Below are positions 47,001 through 55,500 of a stretch of 63,877 nucleotides of DNA, one piece after another (the stretch's first letter is position 1; each line of letters begins with the position of its first letter). The stretch comes from an uncultured Alphaproteobacteria bacterium (GTDB lineage Bacteria; Pseudomonadota; Alphaproteobacteria; CAAHEQ01; UBA3637), in the NCBI GenBank assembly GCA_937888725.1, contig CALARE010000092.1, positions 1 through 63,877 on the forward strand. The letters are read 5' to 3'. The translations under genes and the position numbers were made by a program. The notes below the pieces were generated by a model that was not told the DNA's origin, did no database searches, and worked only from the letters and a program-made list of their open reading frames with translations.

Positions 47001-47564
47001 TATTGATGGGTTTGCTTTTATTCTAACAATTTTGTTTGGTTGTATTTGTTCTAATGATTTTGCTTCAAACGAATTTGTTATAGAAATAGGTTGTGATATA
47101 TTGGGTTCGATTATATCCTGTTCAATATCCTTAGATTTTATCATCAATTGTTTCACTGATGCTATGAATTCATCATTCGCACCAATTCCAGATAAAAAGA
47201 AATATAATGTATCTATATCTCTATTCATTTCTATATCAGAAAAATCATCAGTTTGATGTGCATACTTGTTTCTAATGATTTGCAATTCTTTTAAATAAGA
47301 TCTTAATTGCGGATTTAAATGATATTTAGAATTTAAATCATACCAGTTCTTGTCAAAAATTCTTAATAAACAAGATAAATCTAATTTATTAAGACTATCA
47401 ATTTGCTTTTGTTTTATCATTATATCTTGTTGGTATGATAATTTAGGTAAAACCATATTTTCCCAATAATTATCATCAATAGCAGTCATTTTAGTTTGAA
47501 GCCAAAAAGATAACTCTTTTTTTGCTTTAAATAAAGCATTTTGAATTTCTATAGAACGATTCAT
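44070..47564 (-). CDS. SNF2-family helicase with N-terminal Swt1-like HEPN domain
   Basis: A 1164-residue protein. Residues about 1-130 look like a Swt1-type HEPN domain, including an R-x4-H motif (R98-NKYA-H103). A small beta-barrel-like segment follows (about 178-220). The SNF2/RapA-like helicase core has ADGVGIGKTIEAG (about 281-293), DEAHHLKN, LTATPIQLG, VFSTFRHTLTYL, GCEGLDYQF and the IEQRIGRIDRFGQ arginine motif. A long C-terminal region follows. ATG 47564 with AAGGAG is preferred over GTG 47570. The core resembles DISARM DrmD, but drmA, drmB and drmC are absent. It probably translocates on DNA as part of a defence complex. Confidence 0.88.
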   Translation of the reverse strand: MNRSIEIQNALFKAKKELSFWLQTKMTAIDDNYWENMVLPKLSYQQDIMIKQKQIDSLNKLDLSCLLRIFDKNWYDLNSKYHLNPQLRSYLKELQIIRNKYAHQTDDFSDIEMNRDIDTLYFFLSGIGANDEFIASVKQLMIKSKDIEQDIIEPNISQPISITNSFEAKSLEQIQPNKIVRIKANPSITGVVLSIDGNEVSVFINGEIKPFYINQIECIEKKEDPFIPLSTVRNYLTSFVIRQPLMTSLYSLNAARIDSIPYQFKPVIKIMQSDQPRILIADGVGIGKTIEAGLILRELQIRNDLKSVLVICPKPLVSERKWEQEMKKFDEDFETLDSSTLKYCIDEYSIEGEWPEKYKKAILPFSICDKNTLEILKKLNPFPSFDLVIVDEAHHLKNPEAIRHQVVEQFCLSAEAIVFLTATPIQLGNNDLFVLLNLLRPDLLPNKETFDIMHQPNKHINAAIRYIRANKNNNAKNELLSAIQTTGGNLIKSRPDFKQVMDMLAKDVLSLEEKVTLIDILSKMHTFSTIINRTQRKDVASDFCMRHSNTVQAIFSKEEQSVFDNLISLKSKILEELHGTSNVKFMMTTLERQASSCLHGLSPLIGSIFNKTVQNDDIDFSDISASNEDLDSNSLDDYILIKYKKEIDQLIYEAENLPPYDPKFEAFYKVIQEKQTLENKKVIVFSTFRHTLTYLKEQLENKGIRVGLIHGGIDDTERVQIRNRFKESENHSDSFDVLLFSDVGCEGLDYQFCDTMINYDLPWNPMKIEQRIGRIDRFGQQSEAVAIYNMVVQGTIDASIYYRCLNRINIFQESIGDCDEILGEIHNEIKSVCENTKLTPEQKDKKLEKIAQNHYQSILEQRDLEKHQLELFCIPNKLTSEKEVEKFENYWISPIALEKIVIAYLQKKTNSNVITGTGAKRSLRLSKEVKQLLLDDYLKLPHRKGKIYKSWENYLKGFDQTIPITFDMGTARIDQNIQFIMPLHPLVIAAANEFESKMPIRTAFKIIDNDIPEGEYPFQIFSWEYKGFTPNIKLKAICSEKAIEENLLNLLEVGAPIPDTKFPEDAWQKIKEEVHLLWQKDAEDHKLNTQQWKDYKTKSLEVSTNARKNVAKQRSSGIKDMQENWILKIENEYQNKLKELDKISKTADIHRTPILSGIVKIVHE

Positions 47565-47635
47565 TTTCACTCCTTATAAAATCATTTTAATATTATGTTA
47601 TACGCTTTTTTTACAAAAGTCTATACCGTAATTCT

Positions 47636-47675
47636 CGAGTGAGTCTCACTCGGAAAAGTGTTACACGATGTAACA
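47636..47675. promoter_or_regulatory. Two adjacent palindromes upstream of the helicase operon
   Basis: CGAGTGAG-T-CTCACTCG (47636-47652) is a perfect 8-bp inverted repeat. TGTTACA-CGA-TGTAACA (47659-47675) is a perfect 7-bp inverted repeat. They lie between the stop of the 63-residue gene and the start of the helicase gene. They could be operators, or stem-loops that process or partially terminate the minus-strand transcript. Confidence 0.6.
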
Positions 47676-47677
47676 GA

Positions 47678-47869
47678 TTATTCTTTATCTTCATTTTTTG
47701 GTTTATATTCTTTAAAAGGTGTATCAGGATACATTTTTAAATAGATATCAAAAAAACGGTAAACCTTTTTATAAGGTAGACCTAGTCTGTGTAATCTGAG
47801 TAATTTTCCAGCTATTCCATATTTATTGCTTTTCATAATTTGGTGGGCTTTATATAAATCAAAAATCAT
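47678..47869 (-). CDS. Small basic protein, 63 residues, unknown
   Basis: A short minus-strand gene with a strong AAAGGAG site before the ATG. The product is rich in Lys, Arg, Tyr and Leu (GKLLRLHRLGLPYKKVYRFFDIYL), predicted helical and basic, with a charged tail. It could bind nucleic acid, but no helix-turn-helix signature is certain. It is directly upstream of the two palindromes and the helicase gene on the same strand, so it may belong to that locus as a regulator. I recognise no family. Confidence 0.6.
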   Translation of the reverse strand: MIFDLYKAHQIMKSNKYGIAGKLLRLHRLGLPYKKVYRFFDIYLKMYPDTPFKEYKPKNEDKE

Positions 47870-47892
47870 TTTTTTTCTCCTTTAAATGAAAA

Positions 47893-47916
47893 AAAACTGC
47901 CTAAATGGGCAGTTTT
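47893..47916. terminator. Bidirectional hairpin terminator
   Basis: AAAACTGCC / GGCAGTTTT with a short loop, followed on the minus strand by a run of T that ends a few bases before the ribosome binding site of the 63-residue gene. It separates the tRNA-Thr transcript from the helicase locus. Confidence 0.75.
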
Positions 47917-47994
47917 GTTATGTTAAAAAGTGTTTTTAAGTTTGTAAATTAATTGTATTATATCAATTAGGCGTTGTCAAATAGATGAAGAAAA

Positions 47995-48022
47995 CTCCCT
48001 TAAATCTTTCGACTTAAGGGAG
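47995..48022 (-). terminator. Terminator downstream of tRNA-Thr
   Basis: The stem CTCCCTTAA / TTAAGGGAG begins 3 nt after the encoded CCA and is followed on the minus strand by GTTTTC. Confidence 0.75.
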
Positions 48023-48025
48023 AAA

Positions 48026-48101
<76 letters not shown>

Positions 48102-48146
48102 ATTCCTAACTCATCCACTTATGATAAGGAATGTGCTTTAAAAAAA

Positions 48147-48359
48147 TTAACGCTCAACGCCATACTCTGGTGTTGGTGGTAATGAATTATTAGCTTTAAG
48201 TACTTCAGAAAAACCCTTGGCTTGTTCACCATACCCTGTTGCGGCTGCAACACGACCACTAGCAAATGATACAGTGTTATTTTCAAAACCAGCTTTAAAA
48301 GCTTCAATATCACCTAGAACTTGTTCACTGTTTTGGGATAATGTTTCGTTATTTGTCAT
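48147..48359 (-). CDS. Small hypothetical protein, 70 residues
   Basis: A 70-residue minus-strand frame with an AAAGGAAAA site before the ATG. It has no cysteine, no membrane segment and no signal peptide. It has an acidic N-terminal half (NSEQVLGDIEAFKAGFE), then SGRVAAATGYGEQAKGF. No family is recognised. It lies between hdaA and tRNA-Thr on the same strand. Codon use looks like its neighbours, so I treat it as a real gene of unknown role. Confidence 0.6.
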   Translation of the reverse strand: MTNNETLSQNSEQVLGDIEAFKAGFENNTVSFASGRVAAATGYGEQAKGFSEVLKANNSLPPTPEYGVER

Positions 48360-48495
48360 TGCATTTTCCTTTGTCTAACTTTTCTCTATTTTTGCGTAGC
48401 ATAGCATGTGAAATCAAAACTGTCAACCCTTTTTTTTGATTTTTTTAATTTTTATAAGTTTTAAATAACATATTGTTCTGTTTAACAAAAATAAA

Positions 48496-49206
48496 TTAAA
48501 AATCAAATAGGGTTAATTGTTCATTATCTTCTTCATCAGTTTTGGACAAGTGTTTGAACGAAAGAACATCATCTAAAGCTTCTTTCATCAATGGAATGGT
48601 GATAGCTCTACCTTGACCTAAGGATAAATTGTCTGCTTTTTCAACCACTTGCTGTACGAGTGAAAAAGAAGTTGGTAATCGTTTTAAAATATATTCAAGC
48701 ACATTTGGTTGCAACTGCAAATGTTTGTCACTAAACAATTTAATCAATAACATAGCAAGAACATCGACATCAGGCATTAAAATCGTTGTTCGAGGGACCG
48801 TGTGCATCCGTGTTGCTAAATCTCTTAATTGAAAGACAGGTTCCTTTGTTGCGGTCATCAACAAAAATTTGCCTTGATCTTTAATTTGATTAAATAAATG
48901 GAATAAGGCTCGTTCATTTCTTAATTTATCAACATTCTTAATGACAACTTTATCCACATAATCTGGTAAAATAAAGTATTCATTCAAAATTCGAGCATCA
49001 ACGTGATAATTTGAAAAAATAGAGGCTAAATGTGTTTTGCCACTTCCTGGTTCGCCACAAATCAAAAACGCAAAATATGGCCAATTTGGGTATCTATCAA
49101 TCCAACGGACAGCTTCTTCATTACAAGGTGCGACAATAAAATCCGCACGACCAAAAGCTTTGCGATATGAAAGTAAAAGAGGAAGCTGTTCAAAAGATTT
49201 ATTCAT
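48496..49206 (-). CDS. hdaA: DnaA-related regulatory inactivator HdaA
   Basis: A 236-residue AAA+ protein resembling DnaA domain III without its DNA-binding domain. It begins with QLPLLLSYRKAFGRADF, a clamp-binding-like N-terminus, and has Walker A GEPGSGKTHL at 51-60. The sensor arginine region RDLATRMHTVPRTTIL follows. It promotes hydrolysis of DnaA-ATP with the beta clamp, preventing over-initiation. Its start shares one base with the stop of the AI-2E permease gene, an order seen in many alphaproteobacteria. Confidence 0.9.
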   Translation of the reverse strand: MNKSFEQLPLLLSYRKAFGRADFIVAPCNEEAVRWIDRYPNWPYFAFLICGEPGSGKTHLASIFSNYHVDARILNEYFILPDYVDKVVIKNVDKLRNERALFHLFNQIKDQGKFLLMTATKEPVFQLRDLATRMHTVPRTTILMPDVDVLAMLLIKLFSDKHLQLQPNVLEYILKRLPTSFSLVQQVVEKADNLSLGQGRAITIPLMKEALDDVLSFKHLSKTDEEDNEQLTLFDF

Positions 49207-50312
49207 TATCCTCCTTTTTTATCCGTTGCATCAGATGCAGATCTGTTGGCATCTTGAGATGTTAAATAAATGGGTGTTTTTTTATACCACATAATTGTGT
49301 GGCGAACAAAAACGGCAATGATAGCGGCAACTGGAACGGCAAGTAAGACACCTAAAAATCCAAATAATGAACCGCCAGCTAATAATGCAAAAATAACCCA
49401 AACAGGATGCAATCCAACTTTGTCACCTACTAACTTTGGCGTTAATACATAACTTTCAAGTACTTGTCCAATTAAAAAGACGCTTGCAATACCAATCCAA
49501 AGGCCTATTGATGCGGCTTGAACCAATGCCAACAAACAGCTCAAGACAACGCCAGTTAAGAAACCAAAATAAGGTATAAATGACAAAATGCCCGATAATA
49601 ATCCTACTAAAAGACCAAAATCAAGACCAATAACAGAAAGTGAAATGCCATAAAATAAACCAAGCAACAAACAAACAGACGCTTGCCCTCTGATAAAACC
49701 TGATAACGCTCTGTTAATTTCTGAAAAAATGATTTTTGCTTTTCCTTTTGCATTTTCTGGAATCATATCAGCGACCTTTTTTTCAACATGACGCCAATCC
49801 CGTAAAACATAAAACAATACAACTGGCGTGATTAAAATAAGAGAAATAATATTAAAGAAAACAATTCCCCCTGTCAACATTTTTAACAGTTTTGTGCTGA
49901 GCGTATTAAATAATGAAAAAATAGTTGTTGAAACAGCATCTGAAATTTGTCTTAATTGTTCTTGAGATATATTTTCTTTTGTATAAAGCATAACAGCTTG
50001 AATTTTTTGCCATAAGACATCTGCTAAAACTGGGACTTTACCCATTAAAGCTAGAATCTGTGTTTGTAGAATTGGGATTAATATTAAAAAAACACCAATG
50101 ACAAAAAAACAAAACAAGCCTGTGGTAATTGATGTTGCGAATGTGCGTGAAAGACGACGTTTTTGTAAAGAGACAACAAATGGATGCAAAAAATAAGCTA
50201 ATATAAACGCCAAAACAAAAGGCAATAATATGCCAGAAATTTCAATTGTAAACCATGTTAGTCCAGCGAGTATTAGAAATATAATCAGTAAAGCTTTTTG
50301 AAATTTTGTCAT
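49206..50312 (-). CDS. AI-2E family transporter (PerM-like permease)
   Basis: A 368-residue membrane protein with about eight hydrophobic segments. Family blocks include LPFVLAFILAYFLHPFV near the start, FIRGQASVCLLLGLFYGISL, LSFIPYFGFLTGVVLS and GQVLESYVLTPKLVGDKVGLHP. Members export small molecules or act in ion homeostasis, and substrates are mostly unproven. It lies between DUF2066 and hdaA, overlapping hdaA by 1 bp and 11 bp from the DUF2066 stop, so the three form one operon. Confidence 0.88.
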   Translation of the reverse strand: MTKFQKALLIIFLILAGLTWFTIEISGILLPFVLAFILAYFLHPFVVSLQKRRLSRTFATSITTGLFCFFVIGVFLILIPILQTQILALMGKVPVLADVLWQKIQAVMLYTKENISQEQLRQISDAVSTTIFSLFNTLSTKLLKMLTGGIVFFNIISLILITPVVLFYVLRDWRHVEKKVADMIPENAKGKAKIIFSEINRALSGFIRGQASVCLLLGLFYGISLSVIGLDFGLLVGLLSGILSFIPYFGFLTGVVLSCLLALVQAASIGLWIGIASVFLIGQVLESYVLTPKLVGDKVGLHPVWVIFALLAGGSLFGFLGVLLAVPVAAIIAVFVRHTIMWYKKTPIYLTSQDANRSASDATDKKGG

Positions 50313-50323
50313 CTTTGCCCTCT

Positions 50324-51523
50324 TTATAACATATTATTTTCGATACTATTTTCGCCGTTGTCGCCAGCTTGAGTTGGTAACGCGTTTAAATTACCATGCT
50401 CATTTATTGAATCATTTGATGTGTTAATGGTTTCATTTGTTGTAGAATGTGTAGAAAGCGGTTCTAAAACTTCTGTTAATAAAAATAAAGGTTGTTCATT
50501 TTCGGTTAAACCATAATTTTCAATAAGCATTTGATGTAATTTTAATTTTTGAGCTAATTCCTCAGCACTTCCCCGAAAAGAAATATCAACAGATAATAAT
50601 TTATTTTTAAAACCTTTGATTTCAACCTGTTCAGCAAAACCAAGTTGATTGATTTTGTCTTTAACTCGTTTTAAATCAGATACCTTTGAAACGGGTGTCA
50701 CAATATGATAAATTTCAATGGCATTTGTCGTTTTTGTTGAAAGATAAATCCACTTTTTTTTCATATTGCGAAAGGCATCAAAAACAAGATCTTTAACAAC
50801 TTTTCGAATATCTGTTCTGTCATCTGTTAAGGATAGAGATATATGGGCTTGCGTTGCAGAATTATTTGGTAAAACCTTGGTTTTAACTTCGTACAAATCA
50901 CCTGTCTTTTTGATATGTAGAATCAGGAGTGATGTAAGTCCGTTTTCATTTAATAATTTTTTATAAGCATTGAATGAGGATTGTTCCCATGCCTTTTGTG
51001 CTTCAGCTAATTTGACAGGTGTATTTTCAATCATTTTAATTTGGAAAAGATCAAATGTTGGTTTCTCATTGAGCCAATAGGTATAAATAGGATTGTCTGG
51101 GTGAAAAACCAGTGTTTTTGTTTCATCCTCAAATACGGGGATAAGGAGCATCGGTTCGGGGAGTGTATTTAAAAATTGAACGCCCTTTTCAGTTAATAGC
51201 TGTCTAATAGGATCGGCTTTAAAACGAACAGTTATGGCACCACTATAATTTTGAGTAGCCATTTTTTCATTTGAGAGAGAAACATCTTGCACAAACGGTG
51301 TAATATCTAGTGTTTCATCAAAAATAGCTGCTGCTTCTGTATGAACAATTTTAGAAATCAATTGATTAAATGCTTCCTTTTTTCCAATTTCAACGGCATT
51401 TTCCTGTGCTTCAATTACATTTTCGCCTGTTGCAGAAACAGGAATATCAGTTAAAACAAATACATCAGAGGCAGTTGCATTAAAAGAAAGAAAAAATGTT
51501 ATGAACGCAAATATTTTTTTCAT
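50324..51523 (-). CDS. DUF2066 domain-containing exported protein
   Basis: A 399-residue protein with a signal peptide at about 1-18 (MKKIFAFITFFLSFNATA). The mature N-terminal part (DVFVLTDIPVSATGENVIEAQENAVEIGKKEAFNQLI is split across the first 60 residues) matches the start of DUF2066. The C-terminal 40 residues are low-complexity Asn/Thr. It is probably periplasmic or outer-membrane-attached. Function is unknown, but its conserved position upstream of the permease and hdaA in alphaproteobacteria argues for a shared envelope or cell-cycle role. It is divergent from the HIT-protein gene. Confidence 0.82.
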   Translation of the reverse strand: MKKIFAFITFFLSFNATASDVFVLTDIPVSATGENVIEAQENAVEIGKKEAFNQLISKIVHTEAAAIFDETLDITPFVQDVSLSNEKMATQNYSGAITVRFKADPIRQLLTEKGVQFLNTLPEPMLLIPVFEDETKTLVFHPDNPIYTYWLNEKPTFDLFQIKMIENTPVKLAEAQKAWEQSSFNAYKKLLNENGLTSLLILHIKKTGDLYEVKTKVLPNNSATQAHISLSLTDDRTDIRKVVKDLVFDAFRNMKKKWIYLSTKTTNAIEIYHIVTPVSKVSDLKRVKDKINQLGFAEQVEIKGFKNKLLSVDISFRGSAEELAQKLKLHQMLIENYGLTENEQPLFLLTEVLEPLSTHSTTNETINTSNDSINEHGNLNALPTQAGDNGENSIENNML

Positions 51524-51615
51524 GCCAAGTCCTTTTTTGTTGAAGATTACAGATTAGATTGATATACTCAACATAAACAAATGCTATAAGATGACTCTAA
51601 TAACAAATTAAGGTT

Positions 51616-51644
51616 ATTTTATCAAATTCAAATAAAAAGAGCAA
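51616..51644 (-). promoter_or_regulatory. Likely promoter of the DUF2066-permease-hdaA operon
   Basis: On the minus strand TTGCTC (51644-51639) is followed after 17 bp by TAAAAT (51621-51616), about 90 bp ahead of the ATG at 51523. Confidence 0.45.
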
Positions 51645-51661
51645 CAAAAAAGAAAGGATAA

Positions 51662-52021
51662 ATGATGGAATATAATGCCGATAACGTATTTGCAAAAATT
51701 ATTCGCGGAGAGATACCTTGCAATAAGATTTATGAGGATGACTTTGCACTTGCTTTTTATGATATTGCACCCAAAGCAAAAGTACATGCGTTGGTGATTG
51801 CAAAAGCAATGGTCGTTGATTTTGCTGATTTTATTGAACATTCAACAGCCGATGAAATTGAAGGATATATGCGTGCAATTGTAAAAACAGCTGAAATTTT
51901 GGGTGTAGATGAAACGGGCTATCGTCTTGTGTTTAATTCTGGTGCTGATAGTGGGCAAGAAGTTCCCCATTTGCATGCTCATATTTTGGGGGGAGAGAAG
52001 CTCCCAACAAGCCATTTATAA
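51662..52021 (+). CDS. HIT family nucleotide-binding protein (HinT-like)
   Basis: A 119-residue histidine-triad protein that hydrolyses purine nucleoside phosphoramidates. The catalytic HLHAHILGG (about 103-111) is intact, and VFAKIIRGEIPCNKIYEDD is the usual N-terminus. The second ATG at 51665 is also possible; AGAAAGGAT lies ahead of both. It is divergent from the DUF2066 operon and has its own terminator. Confidence 0.94.
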   Translation: MMEYNADNVFAKIIRGEIPCNKIYEDDFALAFYDIAPKAKVHALVIAKAMVVDFADFIEHSTADEIEGYMRAIVKTAEILGVDETGYRLVFNSGADSGQEVPHLHAHILGGEKLPTSHL

Positions 52022-52035
52022 AGATAGGGTATATA

Positions 52036-52078
52036 AAAAAAGAGCTTCTATTTTTTAGAGGCTCTTTTTTTTGATCGC
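52036..52078. terminator. Bidirectional terminator between HIT and pilin genes
   Basis: AAAAAAGAGCTTCT / AGAGGCTCTTTTTTTT forms a stem with a T-rich loop and runs of A and T on both sides. It serves the plus-strand HIT gene and the minus-strand efflux-pilin transcript. Confidence 0.85.
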
Positions 52079-52086
52079 TATATCGC

Positions 52087-52521
52087 CTAATCACTTAAAG
52101 ATTTTTTTGCTTTAAAAGTAAGTGTTAATTGTGTATTTCCACTTGATGTAGCGGTAAACGGACCTGCATCATTCATAAAGTGCATAACGATATTTTTATG
52201 TAAATTTGCAAAATGAATAGCATAACAGTGTGTCCCCCTTTTTTGGGTTTCACAAGTAACTTCTTCAATTGTGTAAGCCCGTCCTAACCCCATTCGTGCT
52301 TTTTGGTAAAAAGCTTCTAACTCATCGATAGAGCGAATCTGTTTACTGTCTATCAGAGCGATAGATTTATAAATAGTATCTTCGATAAGGGATAATTCAA
52401 ATTGCAGATTTAAATAGCGATATCCTTGAATCCCAGCGACAGATAATAACCCAACGACGCCAAGGACGGCTAACATTTCAACCATTGTTCGGCCTGTTTC
52501 TTGCAATTTTTTTAAAATCAT
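52087..52521 (-). CDS. Type IV pilin-like protein with prepilin cleavage site
   Basis: A 144-residue protein with a type IV prepilin leader: positive MILKKLQETG, cleavage after G10, then RTMVE with the required Glu at +5 and a hydrophobic helix at about 16-36. The C-terminal globular part is short and has two cysteines (VTCETQKRGTHC) that could form a disulfide. It would be exported and cleaved by a PilD-type peptidase, which is not in this window. It follows the RND pump gene by 16 bp on the same strand, an unusual neighbour. It could be a minor pilin or pseudopilin. Confidence 0.82.
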   Translation of the reverse strand: MILKKLQETGRTMVEMLAVLGVVGLLSVAGIQGYRYLNLQFELSLIEDTIYKSIALIDSKQIRSIDELEAFYQKARMGLGRAYTIEEVTCETQKRGTHCYAIHFANLHKNIVMHFMNDAGPFTATSSGNTQLTLTFKAKKSLSD

Positions 52522-52537
52522 TTTCTCTCCTTATTTA

Positions 52538-55500
52538 TTAAATGTTGTTTTTATCTGTTTGTTTTGACTTTTTTTTGGTTTTTTTCTCAAAAAGTACAGC
52601 TGATTTATTGCCATTGTAATATCTTTCAACCATTGTTTGGAACACCACATATAAGGCTGGAATAAAGAAAATTCCAATAAATGACGATACAAACAATCCA
52701 CCAAAGATTGAAGAACCAATCGCTTGTCTTGCCATTGCACCAGCACCAGATGAAATAACCAAAGGTAGGAACCCTAATAATGCGGCAATAGCGGTCATCA
52801 TAATAGCTCTAAAGCGCATATGAGCCCCATTGATAGCTGCTTCTTTAATTGAGGCACCTTTAGCATGTTCTTCTTTTGCAAATTCAACTAACAAAATGGC
52901 ATTTTTTGCTGCTAAAGCAATTAACACAATGATACCAGCTTGAGCATAAAGGTCATTGGTAATAGAACGCATCCATAAGAAACCAACCGCACCAAATAAT
53001 CCAATAACAATTGAAACCATAACGGGTACAGGGATAATCCAACTTTCATAAAGAGCAACAAGGAACAAATATGCAAATAAGAATGCAAGAACAAAGATAA
53101 TCGCTGTTTGTGACCCAGCCTCTTGTTCTTGTAAACTCATTCCTGTCCATTGATATTGATATCCAGTTGGCAATACCTTTGCTGAGATTTCTTCCATCGC
53201 TTGCATAGCAGAGCCTGAGCTCAAACCAGCAGCAGGTGCCGCAGTAATTTTAACAGAACGATAGTTGTTATAACGTTGGATTGATTGTGCCCCAATTGTT
53301 CGTTTAACTGTGATTAAAGAACGTAAAGGAACCATTTCACCTTTTTTATTGCGGATATTGATTTTATAAATATCATCTAAAGTACGCCTGTCTTGAACAT
53401 CACCTTGAACATTTACTTGCCATGTTCTACCATATAAGTTAAAGTCATTGATATATGTCCCCCCAAGCATTGTTTGCATTGTTGAGAAAATATCAGCTAT
53501 TTCAACGCCTAAGGCATATGCTTTTTTGCGATCAACAATCACTTCAACACGGGGTGAATCCACGGTGTAAAATGTCATCACACGTTGCAATCTAGGGTCC
53601 TTATTCCCTTCTTGAATAATTCGATTGGCAACATTTAAAATAGTTTCAGGTGAATCCCCTTGTGTACTTTGTAAAACGTACTCAGCATCAGAAGTCATAC
53701 TAATACCTGAAATAGCTGGCATATTAAATGGGAAGATGCGAGCTTCTTTAATATCCATAGTCATCATATAAATTTTGGATATTAAACTATCGACATCTTG
53801 CCCCTTTCCTTGGCGTTCAGCATATGGTTTTAAGTGAACGGCAAAGAACCCATTAGAAGATGATTGTACGCCACTCATAATACCATAACCAATAATTGCC
53901 ATATAAGAGTCAACTTCAGGCATTTGTTTAATGCGTTCTGCTACTTTTTTCATGGCTTCTTCCGTTCTATTCCAAGAGGCACCAGAAGGAAGCTGAACTT
54001 CCATCAAAAAAGCCCCCTGATCTTCGGCTGGCAAGAACCCTGATGGTGTAATTTTCATGATTCCCCAAGCAGCTATACCAAACAATATAACGGCAAATAC
54101 TGATAAAATAGCCGCAGGCATGGTCTTTTTAACAATTTTAGAGTATCCATGACGGCATTTATCAATAAAATTCATAATTTTTTGAACCCATTTAAATGGT
54201 TTGTCATTTGCACGCATAATCACCGCTGCAACGGCAGGTGATAATGTTAAAGAGTTTATTCCAGAAATGACCATAGCTGCCGAAATTGCAATAGCAAATT
54301 GTCGATACAAAAGACCTGAAATCCCAGGTGTAAATGCTACAGGAACAAATACCGCTAATAACACAAGTGTAATTGCAATAATTGGGGCTGTAATTCGATT
54401 CATTGATTTTGAAACAGCCTCTTGCGGTGGCAATTCAGGGTTTTCATGCATAATTGTTTCAACATCTTCGACGACCACAATAGCGTCATCAACCACAATA
54501 CCAATTGCTAACACTAAAGCTAATAATGAAATAGTATTTGCTGAAACACCAAAAATACTCATTCCAACAAATGCACCAATCAAAGAAACAGGAATAGCAA
54601 GTGTTGGAATAATCGTGGCTCTAAAAGTTCCTAAGAAAAAGTATGTTACCAATACAATTAATAAAAAGGCTTCAAAAATAGTTTGGAAAATTTCACCTAA
54701 AGAATCCTCAACGAACTCAGCATTGTTAAAAACAGTGCTAAATTGAATTTCGGCAGGCATTTTCTTTTGCAATTCAATCACTTTTTTGTTCACGGCACTT
54801 GCAACATCAACAGCGTTTGAGCCTGGTGCTTGGAAAATAGCAATACCCACAGCGGGCAGACCATTATACATGGCACGCATTTCTTCTGATTTAGAACCTA
54901 GCTCAATTCTAGCAATGTCTTTTAGATATAGATATGAGCCATCTGTATTTGCTCTAATAACAATATCCCCAAATTCTTCGGGGGTTGAAAGGCGTCCTTG
55001 TGTCGTGAGTGAAAATTGAAATTGTTGATCGGGTGTTGATGGCATCACACCGATTCGACCAAGGGAACCTTGTAAATTCTGTCCTTGAATAGCTTTTAAC
55101 ACATCGCTGGTTGATAATTTTAAACTTTTGAGTTTGTCGCTATCAAGCCAAACACGCATAGAATAATCAAGTGTGGAGAACACACGCACATCACCAACAC
55201 CATTTGTTCTGGCTAATTCATCTTTAATGTTAATGAGCGTGTAGTTTGTTAAAAAGACATCATCATAAGCAGGGTTTGAAGATGAAACCGTAAAAATCTG
55301 TAACATAGAGGACATTTTTGATTGAACAATGACCCCTTGTTTTAAAACTTCAGCGGGTAATGTACTTTCAACTTGTTTTAATCTATTTTGAACATTGACA
55401 GCTGCAATGTTTGGATCTGTACCAATATTAAAAGTAACACTCAAATTGTAGGAACCATCATCACTGCTGGTTGATGACATATAAAGCATATCTTCAACAC

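Noticed and set aside
44070..47564. Assignment of the helicase operon to DISARM
   Set aside because: The helicase core resembles DrmD, but drmA, drmB, drmC and a methyltransferase are absent.
54201..54746. 181-codon plus-strand frame opposite the RND pump
   Set aside because: Antisense shadow of a conserved membrane protein; composition is biased to Ala/Ile/Thr as expected from the reverse of the pump codons.
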